NCBI GenBank assembly: GCA_963708455.1
Contig: CAVPSQ010000001.1
Span: 1-64,000, forward strand
Direction: 5' to 3'
Origin: CAIMUS01 sp963708455
GTDB taxonomy: Bacteria > Pseudomonadota > Gammaproteobacteria > Competibacterales > Competibacteraceae
Length of the DNA stretch: 64,000 nucleotides
Shown here one piece after another: positions 56,088 through 63,970 of the stretch. The notes beneath the pieces were generated by a model. The model ran no database searches. It had not been told where the DNA came from and saw nothing but the letters and a program-made list of their open reading frames with translations. Numbering within the stretch: position 1 is the stretch's first letter; each line of letters begins with the position of its first letter. The translations under genes and the position numbers were made by a program.

Positions 56088-56170
56088 AACACTCACTTCC
56101 AGATTGAATCGGCGCTGACATTATAAGTCACGCCTCTTTCTTTCCAACCGGTACTCACGCCGCATCCCTC

Positions 56171-57208
56171 TCACGCGACCTTATCCCGTAGCAGAGTCAC
56201 CTCACCCGCTGCCTGATCCGGGGTCGACGCCGCCAGCCCGCTGAAGCTCTTTGGTTCAACCAGTCCGGTCAGCAATGATTTGTGCTCACTCGCCAGCCGC
56301 AGCCGTTGCCGGCGACCGATACCCGCCGTAAACAGAAAATGGCCGCTGACCGTACTGTTCAGGATTACGACGCGCACTGTCGGGGCCAGTTCGGCGATCC
56401 GGCTGTGGCGCTCACCGGTGCCGGCTTCGAGCCAGCCGTTGCCGGCGAACGCCCTGACCAGATTGTCGGGATCGCTGTCGACAGCCGCCAGCGCCTGGGG
56501 AAACCGTAAAGCCACCAGCCGCTGGTAAAGATAGCCGTCGATGCCCCACTGCAACTGCTCGTCGCGGAACTGATCCGCCAGCCGCTTCAGCCGCAGCGCC
56601 TCGTCACCCTGCCGATAGAACCAGGCCAGCGCCTGGGATTGCGCGCCCACATAGGTGATTTCAGCGGCCACTCGCAGCACCTGCCGTTGCCATTGCGTCA
56701 TTTCGTTGGCGTGTTCCTTATCGTTCTGCAGACCGTACAGCCACAGGGAGTCGGCCGCCTGAAGCAACTGATCCAGCAGGATGATCAGTCCCAGGAACTG
56801 CCCCAGCCGCGGCGAGGTCACGTTGATGTCGTACTGGAGGGGATGGTCATACGCCGGGTAGTCCTGAATCTCGTGCGCTTCCCGCCACGCCTCCAGTTCC
56901 GTTTTCCTGGCCAGCAACGCCTCGCGGGTCTCCTGCAGCAACTGGTCGATAGGCGCGGTGTACCGGTCCGCCAGCGTGGTCCGTTGGCGTGGCGCCGCGG
57001 GCGCTGTTGCCTTCCCCGTATCAGAGGCGTCGGTATTCACGAATTGCAGGCTGACGCTGAGGGAATACAGATCCCGGCTGACCCGCTCCAGATAGCGGTC
57101 GTAGACCTTCTGCGCGGCTGCCGAGTCCAGTTGGCCCCGCCGTAGAAAACCGGGGCGGCTGAGTGCGGTGCTTCGGGGTACAGGGACCGGGGTGTTGGCG
57201 GCGGTCAT
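56171..57208 (-). CDS. DUF1845-like (TIGR03761-type) element protein
   Basis: The 345-residue soluble protein contains GFLRRGQLDSAAAQKVYDRYLERVSRDLYSLSVSLQF, a coiled part, YDINVTSPRLGQFLGLIILLDQLLQAADSLWLYG and a C-terminal segment that looks like the integrating-element proteins of the PFL_4669 / DUF1845 group. These are found near ssb in integrative conjugative elements, as here (divergent from ssb). The biochemical role is unknown. Ribosome site GGAGAG before the ATG. Confidence 0.65.
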   Translation of the reverse strand: MTAANTPVPVPRSTALSRPGFLRRGQLDSAAAQKVYDRYLERVSRDLYSLSVSLQFVNTDASDTGKATAPAAPRQRTTLADRYTAPIDQLLQETREALLARKTELEAWREAHEIQDYPAYDHPLQYDINVTSPRLGQFLGLIILLDQLLQAADSLWLYGLQNDKEHANEMTQWQRQVLRVAAEITYVGAQSQALAWFYRQGDEALRLKRLADQFRDEQLQWGIDGYLYQRLVALRFPQALAAVDSDPDNLVRAFAGNGWLEAGTGERHSRIAELAPTVRVVILNSTVSGHFLFTAGIGRRQRLRLASEHKSLLTGLVEPKSFSGLAASTPDQAAGEVTLLRDKVA

Positions 57209-57785
57209 CGATCTCTCCAGGTAACGAGGGTGGCGACGAAGGTCGGCGGCTGACCGCCGGTTGGCGCCGGGGTGAGCCAGTCGCCTGTCACCTTACCTGG
57301 GCGCATGGCTCCCTGGAGTCGGGAAAAACGCCGTTTCGCGGGCGCCTTGGGTTAAACCACCGTGTTTTTCCTTGACACTGCCTACGCCACGTAGTAAAAA
57401 ATGACGCAGCGAGGGGGGCCGCCCTCCCTAAACAAGTGGCCTTATTCACTCAGCATTCCCGCCTGTCCCGTCCTGGAGACAGACGCTCTCCGCCTCATCG
57501 CCCGCTTCGGCGCCACACCGCCGAGGTTTCTCCTGCTATTGCCTTGGCGCTGCCTCACCCGCCTGCCGGCGGCGTGACGCCTTTCCCTTTCTGTTTTCCC
57601 GGTACCGTCGTTGACGGTGAGCTTGCTTCAGGACCTGGTCGATCCGGGTGCTGTGGCAAGATTTTGCTGATCGCCGTCCGTCTGGATGGGATCGACAACC
57701 GGGGGGCCGCCCGCGAAACGGCCATTTCATAACGCCAGCCTACCCTTAACGGGCATTCTGCCCGATTCATACCACCCTTTTCATC
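57209..57785. other. divergent intergenic region upstream of ssb
   Basis: 577 bases between the DUF1845-like gene and the ssb leader. It contains a promoter candidate (57372-57400) and C/G-rich sequence on both strands. A 98-residue reading at 57436-57732 has no protein-like features and is probably untranslated. Confidence 0.6.
57372..57400 (+). promoter_or_regulatory. candidate sigma-70 promoter with operator, towards ssb
   Basis: TTGACA at 57372-57377, a 17-base spacer and TAAAAA at 57395-57400. The spacer contains the perfect palindrome CTACGCCACGTAG (57382-57394), which could be an operator. It would give a leader of about 470 bases before ssb. Confidence 0.45.
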
Positions 57786-57880
57786 CACCCCGGTGGGGAC
57801 CGTGTGCCCTATGGGGGCGTGCTGTGTTTCCAGCCGGTTTTTTTCACCCTGTGCCGGCTAAGCCGGCGGAGGAATACCGA
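57786..57880 (+). promoter_or_regulatory. structured leader 1 (ssb)
   Basis: ACCCCGGTGGGG hairpin, a second C/G hairpin (GCCCTATGGGGGC), then GCCGGCTAAGCCGGC directly before the ribosome site GGAGG. It resembles leaders 2-6 in the first hairpins, but pairing of the ribosome site is not clear in this copy. Confidence 0.5.
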
Positions 57881-58342
57881 ATGAGCAGCGTCAACAAAGT
57901 CATCCTGATCGGCCACGCCGGTAAGGCCCCCGAAGTCCGGTATACCGCCAGCGGTGGCGCGGTGGCCAATGTGTCTATCGCCACCAACGACGTCTGGAAG
58001 GACAAGCAAACTGGTGAGTCGCAGGAACGCACCGAGTGGCATACCGTGGTGTTCTACGGCCGGCTGGCGGAGATCGCCGGCGAGTATCTGCGCAAAGGCC
58101 GCCAGGTCTATGTCGAGGGTCGGTTGCAGACCCGCAAGTGGCAGGACAAGAACGGCCAGGACCGTTACACCACCGAGATTATCGCTGCCGAGATGAAGCT
58201 GCTCGGCAGTCGCGACGGTTCCGGCAACAGCACCGGTTCAGCCACGGCGACACCGGCCCGACCGGCCGCTGTCGCGGCAACGCCAAAGCCACCCGCTCCG
58301 GCCCCGGCCGGCGAGAAGTTCGACGATGATATTCCGTTCTAG
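57881..58342 (+). CDS. ssb: single-stranded DNA-binding protein
   Basis: The 153-residue SSB has an OB-fold N-terminal part (MSSVNKVILIGHAGKAPEVRYTASGGAVANVSIATND; RTEWHTVVFYGRLAEIAGEYLRKGRQVYVEGRLQTRKWQD), a Pro/Ala-rich linker and the acidic tip DDDIPF that recruits partner enzymes. Conjugative elements carry their own SSB to protect incoming strands. It heads the DNA-processing block, as in SXT/R391. A clear GGAGG ribosome site lies 8 bases before the ATG. Confidence 0.95.
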   Translation: MSSVNKVILIGHAGKAPEVRYTASGGAVANVSIATNDVWKDKQTGESQERTEWHTVVFYGRLAEIAGEYLRKGRQVYVEGRLQTRKWQDKNGQDRYTTEIIAAEMKLLGSRDGSGNSTGSATATPARPAAVAATPKPPAPAPAGEKFDDDIPF

Positions 58343-58377
58343 CCACGCCCGGCGCGGGCGGAGCACCGCTTAACCAT

Positions 58378-58452
58378 CCACCCCACCGCGGGGAGAGACG
58401 CTCTCCCCGCCGGGGACATGCGTCTTCTCCCCGACTCACTTGAGGAGACACC
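58378..58452 (+). promoter_or_regulatory. structured leader 2 (58453 gene)
   Basis: Strand 1 CCCC (58381), strand 2 GGGGAGAGACGC (58390-58401), an internal hairpin CCCCGCCGGGG, strand 3 GCGTCTTCTCCCC (58420-58432), strand 4 GGAGAC (58444-58449) including the ribosome site. Strand 3 can pair with strand 2 (12 pairs, one bulge) or with strand 4, but not both. Confidence 0.65.
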
Positions 58453-59244
58453 ATGAAAGTCATCGATATCTTCAACAGCGACGGCACGGTATCACCTTAC
58501 CGGCTGTTATCCGACCGGCTGCCGGATTTTCTCAACCGGTACGGTCCCGAGCAGGGCTATGCCATCGTGATCGAGGCACAGGACCCGTTGTCGTTGCGGC
58601 CCGGTCTGCTCCGGCTGTACGAAGCGGCCATTGCCGCCGGCCATTCCCCGGAAGCGGTCGGACTGCCGCCGCCCAAGGACATCTCGATGGTGTTCCAGGC
58701 CAAACTGCTGGATCGGGAGGGCCGGATGGTGTGCAACGCCTCGGCGCTGAAACCGATTCGCGAGTACAAGGAATGGGAATGCGCGGAAACGGCGGCACGG
58801 CAACGGCTGCTGGCGGCCTTGGGCTTTGGCGGCGATATGTTGGATGCCGATGAATCCCAGGACATGAACGACCAGAGACTGAAGACCGGCCCGACTGGGA
58901 CTGATCCGGCGGCTGCCGCTGTTACCACGGCGCCACCGGCGCCGGCCGTAACGACACCGCCGAAACCACCGGCGCCCGCCGCGAAGGTCACGGCGTCACC
59001 GGTCTCACCGCCCGTTCCACCAGCAGTAGCGCCGGCAGCAACCGTCGCTCCGGCGCCGGTCCGCACCGACACCACGGCAGCGACGGGCAAAGCTATTCCC
59101 GCCTCGGTGCTGCGGCAACTGGAACATCAGGCCAAGCTGAAAGGCGTGCCGACGCCGACCGCTAACTCACTGGAGGAGGCCAAGGCCGCCCTCCAGCGGC
59201 TGTTCAAGCTGCAACCCGTCGCGGTCACCTCCTCGGCGGCGTAA
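58453..59244 (+). CDS. unrecognised element protein between ssb and nuclease
   Basis: 263 residues: a conserved N-terminal domain (about 1-135; MKVIDIFNSDGTVSPYRLLSDRLPDFLNRYGPEQGYAIVIEAQDPLSLRPGLLRLYEAAIAAGHSPEAVGLPP), a long Pro/Ala/Thr linker and a C-terminal helical tail (VLRQLEHQAKLKGVPTPTANSLEEAKAALQRLF). In SXT-type elements the recombinase gene bet follows ssb, and this gene takes that place. I see no Red-beta or RecT motif. A role in strand pairing is only a guess from position. Confidence 0.7.
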   Translation: MKVIDIFNSDGTVSPYRLLSDRLPDFLNRYGPEQGYAIVIEAQDPLSLRPGLLRLYEAAIAAGHSPEAVGLPPPKDISMVFQAKLLDREGRMVCNASALKPIREYKEWECAETAARQRLLAALGFGGDMLDADESQDMNDQRLKTGPTGTDPAAAAVTTAPPAPAVTTPPKPPAPAAKVTASPVSPPVPPAVAPAATVAPAPVRTDTTAATGKAIPASVLRQLEHQAKLKGVPTPTANSLEEAKAALQRLFKLQPVAVTSSAA

Positions 59245-59249
59245 TTCAT

Positions 59250-59318
59250 CTACCCCAACCGGGGAGGTTCTCCTCCCTGCCGGGATCGTGAGCCTCCCCG
59301 TCTTTTTCCGGAGGCTTC
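59250..59318 (+). promoter_or_regulatory. structured leader 3 (nuclease gene)
   Basis: Strand 1 CCCC (59253-59256), strand 2 GGGGAGGTTC (59261-59270), strand 3 GAGCCTCCCC (59290-59299), strand 4 GGAGGCT (59310-59316) holding the ribosome site. Strands 2 and 3 pair over 10 bases with one G-U; strands 3 and 4 pair over 7. The two are mutually exclusive. Confidence 0.7.
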
Positions 59319-60185
59319 ATGACGACGAAGATTGCCTTGCGCGCTACCACCGTGTTGCGCTACGACGACTGCCCGCGCTCGTACTGGTACCAGTATGTGC
59401 AGGGTATCCAGCCCGCTGCCGCCAGCGCCAATCTGGTGTTCGGCACGGCGGTGCACAACGCCTGCACCGGCTGGCTGAAGGCCCAGGCCGAAGGCCGTGC
59501 GTTTGACCCGGTGACCGCGTTCCTCAATGCTTGGGAGCAAACCACCGCCACCCGAACCGTCGCCTATACCAGCAAGCTGGGACCGGACGACCTCCAGGCG
59601 ATGGGCGAAGCGCTGGTACGGCAGTTCCCCGCGGCCTGGACAGCAACCGGTTTGGTTCCACTGATTGGCCCGGACGGTCAGCCGCTGATCGAGACCCGGT
59701 TCGAGGCCGACCTCGGCCCCGACCTGATCCTGTCCGGCAGTCCCGACGTGGTGGCGATGGACGCGGAGGGGAACATCGTGATCCCTGACCTGAAAACCGC
59801 CAGCCAGTCGGCGACAGAAGGCTTTACCCGCGTGGCCGATCAGTTAACCAGCTATCAGGTCCTGCTCGAAGCCCACGCCGAGGCGCTCGGCATCGAGCGG
59901 GTTCACGCCCTGGGCTTCCTTGAGTTCCTCAAGCGTAAACCCAACGGCCGGACCGGGCCGACGATTCAGCCCCTGGTGCTGACGCCGGCGCGGTCGGCAG
60001 AAGCCCTGGCGGAGTTCCGCCAGAAGCTGCTCTGGCTGGCCGAAGACCTCGCCCGGGGCCGTTTCCCTAAACGCCCACGCATGGCCTGGAACTCGCCGTG
60101 CAGCTTCTGTGACTTCGCCGGCCTGTGCCAGCGGGGTGACTGGGATGGATTGATCAAACCGTCCGCACCGGACGGCGTGCTGTAA
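59319..60185 (+). CDS. PD-(D/E)XK nuclease with probable iron-sulfur cluster (RecB/Cas4-like)
   Basis: The 288-residue PDDEXK_1 protein shows the His of FGTAVHNACTGWL, Asp of LSGSPDVVAMD, the core IPDLKTA (Asp, Lys) and the QLTSYQVLLEA motif. One N-terminal Cys (YDDCPRSYWY, residue 20 region) and three C-terminal Cys (CSFCDFAGLC) match the four-Cys iron-sulfur arrangement of Cas4 and AddB-type nucleases. It occupies the exo position of the SXT recombination block and probably resects double-stranded ends. Confidence 0.85.
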   Translation: MTTKIALRATTVLRYDDCPRSYWYQYVQGIQPAAASANLVFGTAVHNACTGWLKAQAEGRAFDPVTAFLNAWEQTTATRTVAYTSKLGPDDLQAMGEALVRQFPAAWTATGLVPLIGPDGQPLIETRFEADLGPDLILSGSPDVVAMDAEGNIVIPDLKTASQSATEGFTRVADQLTSYQVLLEAHAEALGIERVHALGFLEFLKRKPNGRTGPTIQPLVLTPARSAEALAEFRQKLLWLAEDLARGRFPKRPRMAWNSPCSFCDFAGLCQRGDWDGLIKPSAPDGVL

Positions 60186-60217
60186 ACCATTGGCGTCGGC
60201 CTGTTGGCCGGCTTTCC

Positions 60218-60286
60218 TTAACCCCGGCGGGGACACGGTGCCCCGACCCGGGTGCAGCGTGCCCTGCCTTGCTTTCTGGAGGCACG
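60218..60286 (+). promoter_or_regulatory. structured leader 4 (60287 gene)
   Basis: Strand 1 CCCC (60222-60225), strand 2 GGGGACACG (60229-60237), strand 3 CGTGCCC (60258-60264), strand 4 GGAGGCACG (60278-60286) including the ribosome site. CGTGCC pairs with GGCACG of strand 4, or with CACG and GGG of strand 2 around a bulge. Confidence 0.6.
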
Positions 60287-60622
60287 ATGAACACGCTGTT
60301 AATCATCGTACTGGGCATAGCCGGATTCATTCTGGTGAAGGCGGCGCTTTACGCTGCTATCCGGCAAACCGTCGCCACTTACCGCTGGATCACCACGCGC
60401 TACCGGGCTTTCTGCGCCCGCTGGCGGCAACGCCGACCCCCACCGCCACCCGCGCTTACGGCGCCACTGACCCGGTGGGATGAACACGACATCCCGACCT
60501 GGCGACGCCGCGGGCAAACCCCGCCAGCGCTCGACATCCCGGCGCCCGGTGCGGTCACCACCGCCACCGGCGGGAACCACGCCACCCGGTCGGGTGGTGT
60601 TCTGAGGAGGCGCCGTCGATGA
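60287..60622 (+). CDS. small membrane protein of the processing block
   Basis: 111 residues with one N-terminal membrane helix (TLLIIVLGIAGFILVKAALYAAI), a basic segment (RWITTRYRAFCARWRQRR), a Pro stretch and a polar tail ending in RRRRR. The ATG at 60287 lies directly behind a GGAGG site. The stop overlaps the next start (ATGA). No family known to me. Confidence 0.65.
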   Translation: MNTLLIIVLGIAGFILVKAALYAAIRQTVATYRWITTRYRAFCARWRQRRPPPPPALTAPLTRWDEHDIPTWRRRGQTPPALDIPAPGAVTTATGGNHATRSGGVLRRRRR

Positions 60623-61125
60623 CGGGTCAGCTTCTTCTTCTGTATCCATCCGACCCGCTGCGCTGGCCTACCCGGCAGGTGACGGCTGCCCAGGCGACCC
60701 AGCTTGCCGGCCACGCCTTGCGGGTGTTGCGGCGCCTGGAACCGTCACCCCAGACCCGGGACACCGTCCTGTCCTGGGCGGACACGCTCATGGCTGAGGG
60801 TCGCTTGCGACCCTGCCCGCATCCGCTGCGGCGCTCCTCCCGCTACGGCTTGGAGGACCTGCAGATCGAGCTGGACCTGTGGCTCGATGACGAGATCATC
60901 GACCTGCATGAGTTCCTGCTCGACCACAGCCTGCATACGCTGGGCGATGGCCGCGCCAGTCAAGCCAGCGTCGCCGACGTGTGGGCCTGGCTCGGCGCCG
61001 CGCCGACCCAGCCACCCCGGCTGTTTTCTTTTCACCTGTGTTGCCGGCTGGCCGGGCTGAACCCGGACACGCTGTACGAGCACCTGACTGACCTGGCGCG
61101 GCGCGGACGCCTGCGCGGGACCTGA
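60619..61125 (+). CDS. unrecognised protein of the processing block
   Basis: The 168-residue soluble protein contains HALRVLRRLEPSPQTRDTVLSWADTLMAEGRLRPCPHPLRRSSRYGLEDLQIELDLWLDDEIIDLHEFLLDH, and its end (FHLCCRLAGLNPDTLYEHLTDLARRGRLR) could be a DNA-binding helix-turn-helix. It starts within the previous stop (ATGA) and has no leader of its own, so it is coupled to the 60287 gene. Position before a CobS-like ATPase recalls the small SXT genes. Confidence 0.65.
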   Translation: MTGQLLLLYPSDPLRWPTRQVTAAQATQLAGHALRVLRRLEPSPQTRDTVLSWADTLMAEGRLRPCPHPLRRSSRYGLEDLQIELDLWLDDEIIDLHEFLLDHSLHTLGDGRASQASVADVWAWLGAAPTQPPRLFSFHLCCRLAGLNPDTLYEHLTDLARRGRLRGT

Positions 61126-61134
61126 GCTGACACT

Positions 61135-61210
61135 TCAACCCCTGCCGGGGAGGTACACAGCCTCCCGCCAGGGGAGCGTGTGCCTCCCCCCTTTCTTCTG
61201 GAGGCACTGA
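61135..61210 (+). promoter_or_regulatory. structured leader 5 (ATPase gene)
   Basis: The clearest copy. Strand 1 CCCC (61139-61142), strand 2 GGGGAGGTACAC (61147-61158), internal hairpin CTCCCGCCAGGGGAG, strand 3 GTGTGCCTCCCC (61178-61189), strand 4 GGAGGCAC (61200-61207) with the ribosome site. Strands 2:3 give 12 pairs (one G-U), 3:4 give 8, and both use GTGCCTCC. Confidence 0.75.
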
Positions 61211-62170
61211 ATGACGATGCAACCTTTTGTCGTGCGCGACACCTTCGGCGTGGAGGTACCCGCCGAGATCACTGTGGCGGGCTTTGTCGAGCGCGGCCCG
61301 TTTGTACCGGAACCCGATCCGGAGTATCTGTTCCGGCGGGACCTCTTATCCGATGTGCTGGCCTGGTGGACACTCGGCCGGCAGGATGGGCTGTACCTGA
61401 CCGGTCCCACCGGGTCGGGCAAGTCCTCGCTGATTCTGCAGGTGGCCGCCCGGCTGAACATTGCTGTGCAGCGGGTCACCGCCCATGGCCGGCTGGAACT
61501 GCCGGAACTGATCGGTCATCACACCGTCCTCGGCGGCGATCTGCTGTACGTGGACGGTCCGTTGACTACCGCCCTGCGGCTGGGCCATCTGCTGCTGCTG
61601 GACGAGTTGGATGTGCTGGACCCGGCCACGGCCGCCGGTCTGAACGGCATCGTGGAAGGCGCGCCACTCACCATTGCGGAGAATGGTGGTGAACTGGTGT
61701 CGCGGCATCCGCAGTTCCGCTTTGTCGCTACCGGCAACACCGCCGGCAGCGGCGACGCCACCGGCCTGTATCAGGGTACCTTGCGGCAGAACCTGGCGTT
61801 TCTGGATCGGTTCTGGCTGGTGGCGGTGGATTACCCCTCGCCCCCGGAGGAACGGCAGATCCTGGCGCGGGCGGCGCCGCAGTTGCCCGAGTTGGTGCGG
61901 GACAAACTGGTCGAGGTGGCCGGCGAGGTTCGCCGGCTGTTTCTCGGTCAGGCCGATGCCGGCGCCGGCATCGAGGTAACGCTGAGCACCCGGACCCTGG
62001 TGCGGTGGGCGCAGTTGACCTGGTTCTTCGCCGGCCTGGCGACGCAGGGCATCTCCCCGCTGCATCACGCCTTGGACCGGGCGCTGGGCTTCCGGGCCGA
62101 ACCGGAAACCCGCACCGCTCTGCACGGCCTGGTGCAGCGGGTGTTCGGCGAGGAGGCCACGCCCGCATGA
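61211..62170 (+). CDS. CobS/MoxR-like AAA+ ATPase
   Basis: 319 residues. AAA domain with Walker A (LTGPTGSGKSSLIL, about residue 60), Walker B (LLLLDELDVLDPA) and the MoxR-type sensor region FRFVATGNTAGSGD, LNGIVEGAPLTI. SXT/R391 and IncA/C elements encode such a CobS-like protein beside ssb and exo genes, together with DUF3150 and VWA partners. By family analogy it remodels a protein partner in an ATP-driven way. The stop overlaps the next start (ATGA). Confidence 0.88.
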   Translation: MTMQPFVVRDTFGVEVPAEITVAGFVERGPFVPEPDPEYLFRRDLLSDVLAWWTLGRQDGLYLTGPTGSGKSSLILQVAARLNIAVQRVTAHGRLELPELIGHHTVLGGDLLYVDGPLTTALRLGHLLLLDELDVLDPATAAGLNGIVEGAPLTIAENGGELVSRHPQFRFVATGNTAGSGDATGLYQGTLRQNLAFLDRFWLVAVDYPSPPEERQILARAAPQLPELVRDKLVEVAGEVRRLFLGQADAGAGIEVTLSTRTLVRWAQLTWFFAGLATQGISPLHHALDRALGFRAEPETRTALHGLVQRVFGEEATPA

Positions 62171-62964
62171 CCGCTACGCCGACCGTTTTCGGGCCGCTGC
62201 GCGCGGCCAGTAGCGCCGTTGCCGGCCAGACCAAGGACTGGGTGGCCGTCGCCCTGCCGGACCGGCTGGTGATCGGCTATGGCCGGACCGGCCACCGGCT
62301 GCGCTGCACGGTGGCGCCGCAGGCGCGCTGCCAGCAGCAGGACCCCCAGTTGGAAGGCCAGCGGCGGCAGCACGACAAGCAGGCCGAAGGCTACCAGGTG
62401 GTGACCGGCGGACTCGATCCCTGGGTGGCGACCTTCCTCCGCCAGGCGGGCGCTATGCCCTCGCCCCAGGTATCGACCACGACTACCGCCGCGACTGATC
62501 CACCCGCCGACAGCGGTAGTCTATGGTGGGAACTGCTTCCCACCACCGATCTGACCAGCGTAGAACTGCTGGAGACCCTGAACGGGGTCGGGCAGGCGCT
62601 GGCCACGCACCTGCCGGCGCGGGCGCCGGCCGATGCCCTAGTCTGGAGTCCCAGCCGGGAGAACGAACTGGTGGTTATGGTGGAAGGCGAAACGCTGACC
62701 CTGCCACTCAAACCACCCGGCCGCAGCGGCGGCTGGGTCCAGTCCCTGGGCGCTCAGGCGCTGCTGCTGACACTTTATAGTCATTTGCCCGCGGGCTGTC
62801 TGCGGCTGGCGGACGAGCGTGGTAACGCACTCATGCCAACTGACTTTCTCAGGAAGGCAGGTTGGCTGCAAGACCCCTGCCTGCGGGTACTGACCGAGCA
62901 TCTCGGCCTGACCCTGGGCGCGGCGGTTTTCGCCGACCTGGGCAGCCCGCGCTGGTTTATCTGA
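62167..62964 (+). CDS. unrecognised protein coupled to the CobS-like ATPase
   Basis: The 265-residue protein starts MTATPTVFGPLRAASSAVAGQTKDWVAVALPDRLVIGYGRTG with an ATGA overlap; a longer reading from 62005 lies inside the ATPase gene and is unlikely. The middle is a polar linker and the C-terminal half (LWWELLPTTDLTSVELLETLNGVGQALATHLP; ENELVVMVEGETLTLPL) looks folded. It may be a partner of the ATPase. No family assigned. Confidence 0.65.
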   Translation: MTATPTVFGPLRAASSAVAGQTKDWVAVALPDRLVIGYGRTGHRLRCTVAPQARCQQQDPQLEGQRRQHDKQAEGYQVVTGGLDPWVATFLRQAGAMPSPQVSTTTTAATDPPADSGSLWWELLPTTDLTSVELLETLNGVGQALATHLPARAPADALVWSPSRENELVVMVEGETLTLPLKPPGRSGGWVQSLGAQALLLTLYSHLPAGCLRLADERGNALMPTDFLRKAGWLQDPCLRVLTEHLGLTLGAAVFADLGSPRWFI

Positions 62965-62973
62965 TCCATCTTG

Positions 62974-63044
62974 TTTTATCCCCTGGGGGAGACGGTGTCC
63001 CCCAAAGGGGATGGTCTCCTCCAGGGAACGTTGGAGATGACCTT
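62974..63044 (+). promoter_or_regulatory. structured leader 6 (DUF3150 gene)
   Basis: Strand 1 CCCC (62980-62983), strand 2 GGGGGAGAC (62985-62993), internal hairpin CCCCCAAAGGGG, strand 3 GGTCTCCTCC (63013-63022), strand 4 GGAGATGACC (63033-63042) with the ribosome site. GTCTCC pairs with GGAGAC of strand 2; GGTC and CTCC pair with GACC and GGAG of strand 4. Confidence 0.65.
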
Positions 63045-63911
63045 ATGAGCATTCAAGTTCTGGAACAGGTGGTGTTCATCCACCTGGACTTTCATCTCTG
63101 GTCCGGCCGCAAGAAGCTGCGGACCGAGGATCTGAAAAATCTCACGCAGGAGCAGATGCCGCCCGCCACCCTGGCCTCACTGGGAAGCAAGCGGCTGTGC
63201 GCACCGGACGATCTGGCGCCGGGTGTCCGCTGCCGGAAGCAGGCGGAACGGGTCTGCCAACTGTACGGCTTCCGTTTTCTCGGCCATTTCGCCGTGCCCG
63301 AACAGCGACTGGAGGCGCTGCAGCGGGGCCTCGAGGTGGCGGTGGCCGATTTCAACGCCTGGCGAAGCGACTTTCTCAGCCGTTACGAGGCGGTGATCGA
63401 CCACTGGGTGCAGCAGCATTCCGGCTGGGAAGCGATCATCCGCCGCGCGGTGGAACCAGTAGACGCCGTGGCCGCCCGCTTGTCGGCCGGTTATCAGGTG
63501 TTCCGCATCGGGCCGGCGACCGATCGGGCCGATGATACCGCCAATGCCGGCCTGGCGGCTCAGGCCGCCACGCTGGGCGATCGGCTATTGCTGTCGGTCG
63601 CGCAGGAGGCTCAGACCCTCTGGCGCGAGTCCCTGCACGGGCGCGACCAGGTGGGCCGACGGGTGTTGCGCCCGGTGCAGGCCATCCTGGACAAGCTGCA
63701 AGGTTGGGCGTTGATCGATCCCACGGTCGCGCCGATCGTCCAGCGGATCGAACTGGCGCTGGCGGCCCTGCCGGGCCGTGGTCCGCTGCAGGGCAACGAT
63801 CTCAATGCCCTGGCGGGCCTGGTGTTTCTGCTGTCCGAGCCGGATCGGCTGAAACAGCACGGCCAGGCCAGCAATTCCCGCTCTAATGCAGCGGCGCCAG
63901 TAGTTAATTGA
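63045..63911 (+). CDS. DUF3150 protein
   Basis: The 288-residue helical protein begins MSIQVLEQVVFIHLDFHLWSGRKKLRTEDL, characteristic of DUF3150, and has an Arg/Trp-rich middle (FNAWRSDFLSRYEAVIDHWVQQH). In SXT-type elements DUF3150 follows the CobS-like ATPase and precedes a VWA protein; that trio resembles MoxR-VWA chaperone systems. The VWA gene would be expected just outside the window. Confidence 0.8.
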   Translation: MSIQVLEQVVFIHLDFHLWSGRKKLRTEDLKNLTQEQMPPATLASLGSKRLCAPDDLAPGVRCRKQAERVCQLYGFRFLGHFAVPEQRLEALQRGLEVAVADFNAWRSDFLSRYEAVIDHWVQQHSGWEAIIRRAVEPVDAVAARLSAGYQVFRIGPATDRADDTANAGLAAQAATLGDRLLLSVAQEAQTLWRESLHGRDQVGRRVLRPVQAILDKLQGWALIDPTVAPIVQRIELALAALPGRGPLQGNDLNALAGLVFLLSEPDRLKQHGQASNSRSNAAAPVVN

Positions 63912-63970
63912 TCAGTAATTACACAAGAATCATAACGACAAAAACCACCCTGACTTCCTCGGAAGCCATA

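Noticed and set aside
57436..57732. 98-residue frame upstream of ssb
   Set aside because: Low-complexity composition, no ribosome site and no homology; it lies in a regulatory region.
62005..62166. N-terminal extension of the 62167 gene
   Set aside because: It lies entirely within the ATPase gene in another frame; the ATGA overlap gives a better start.
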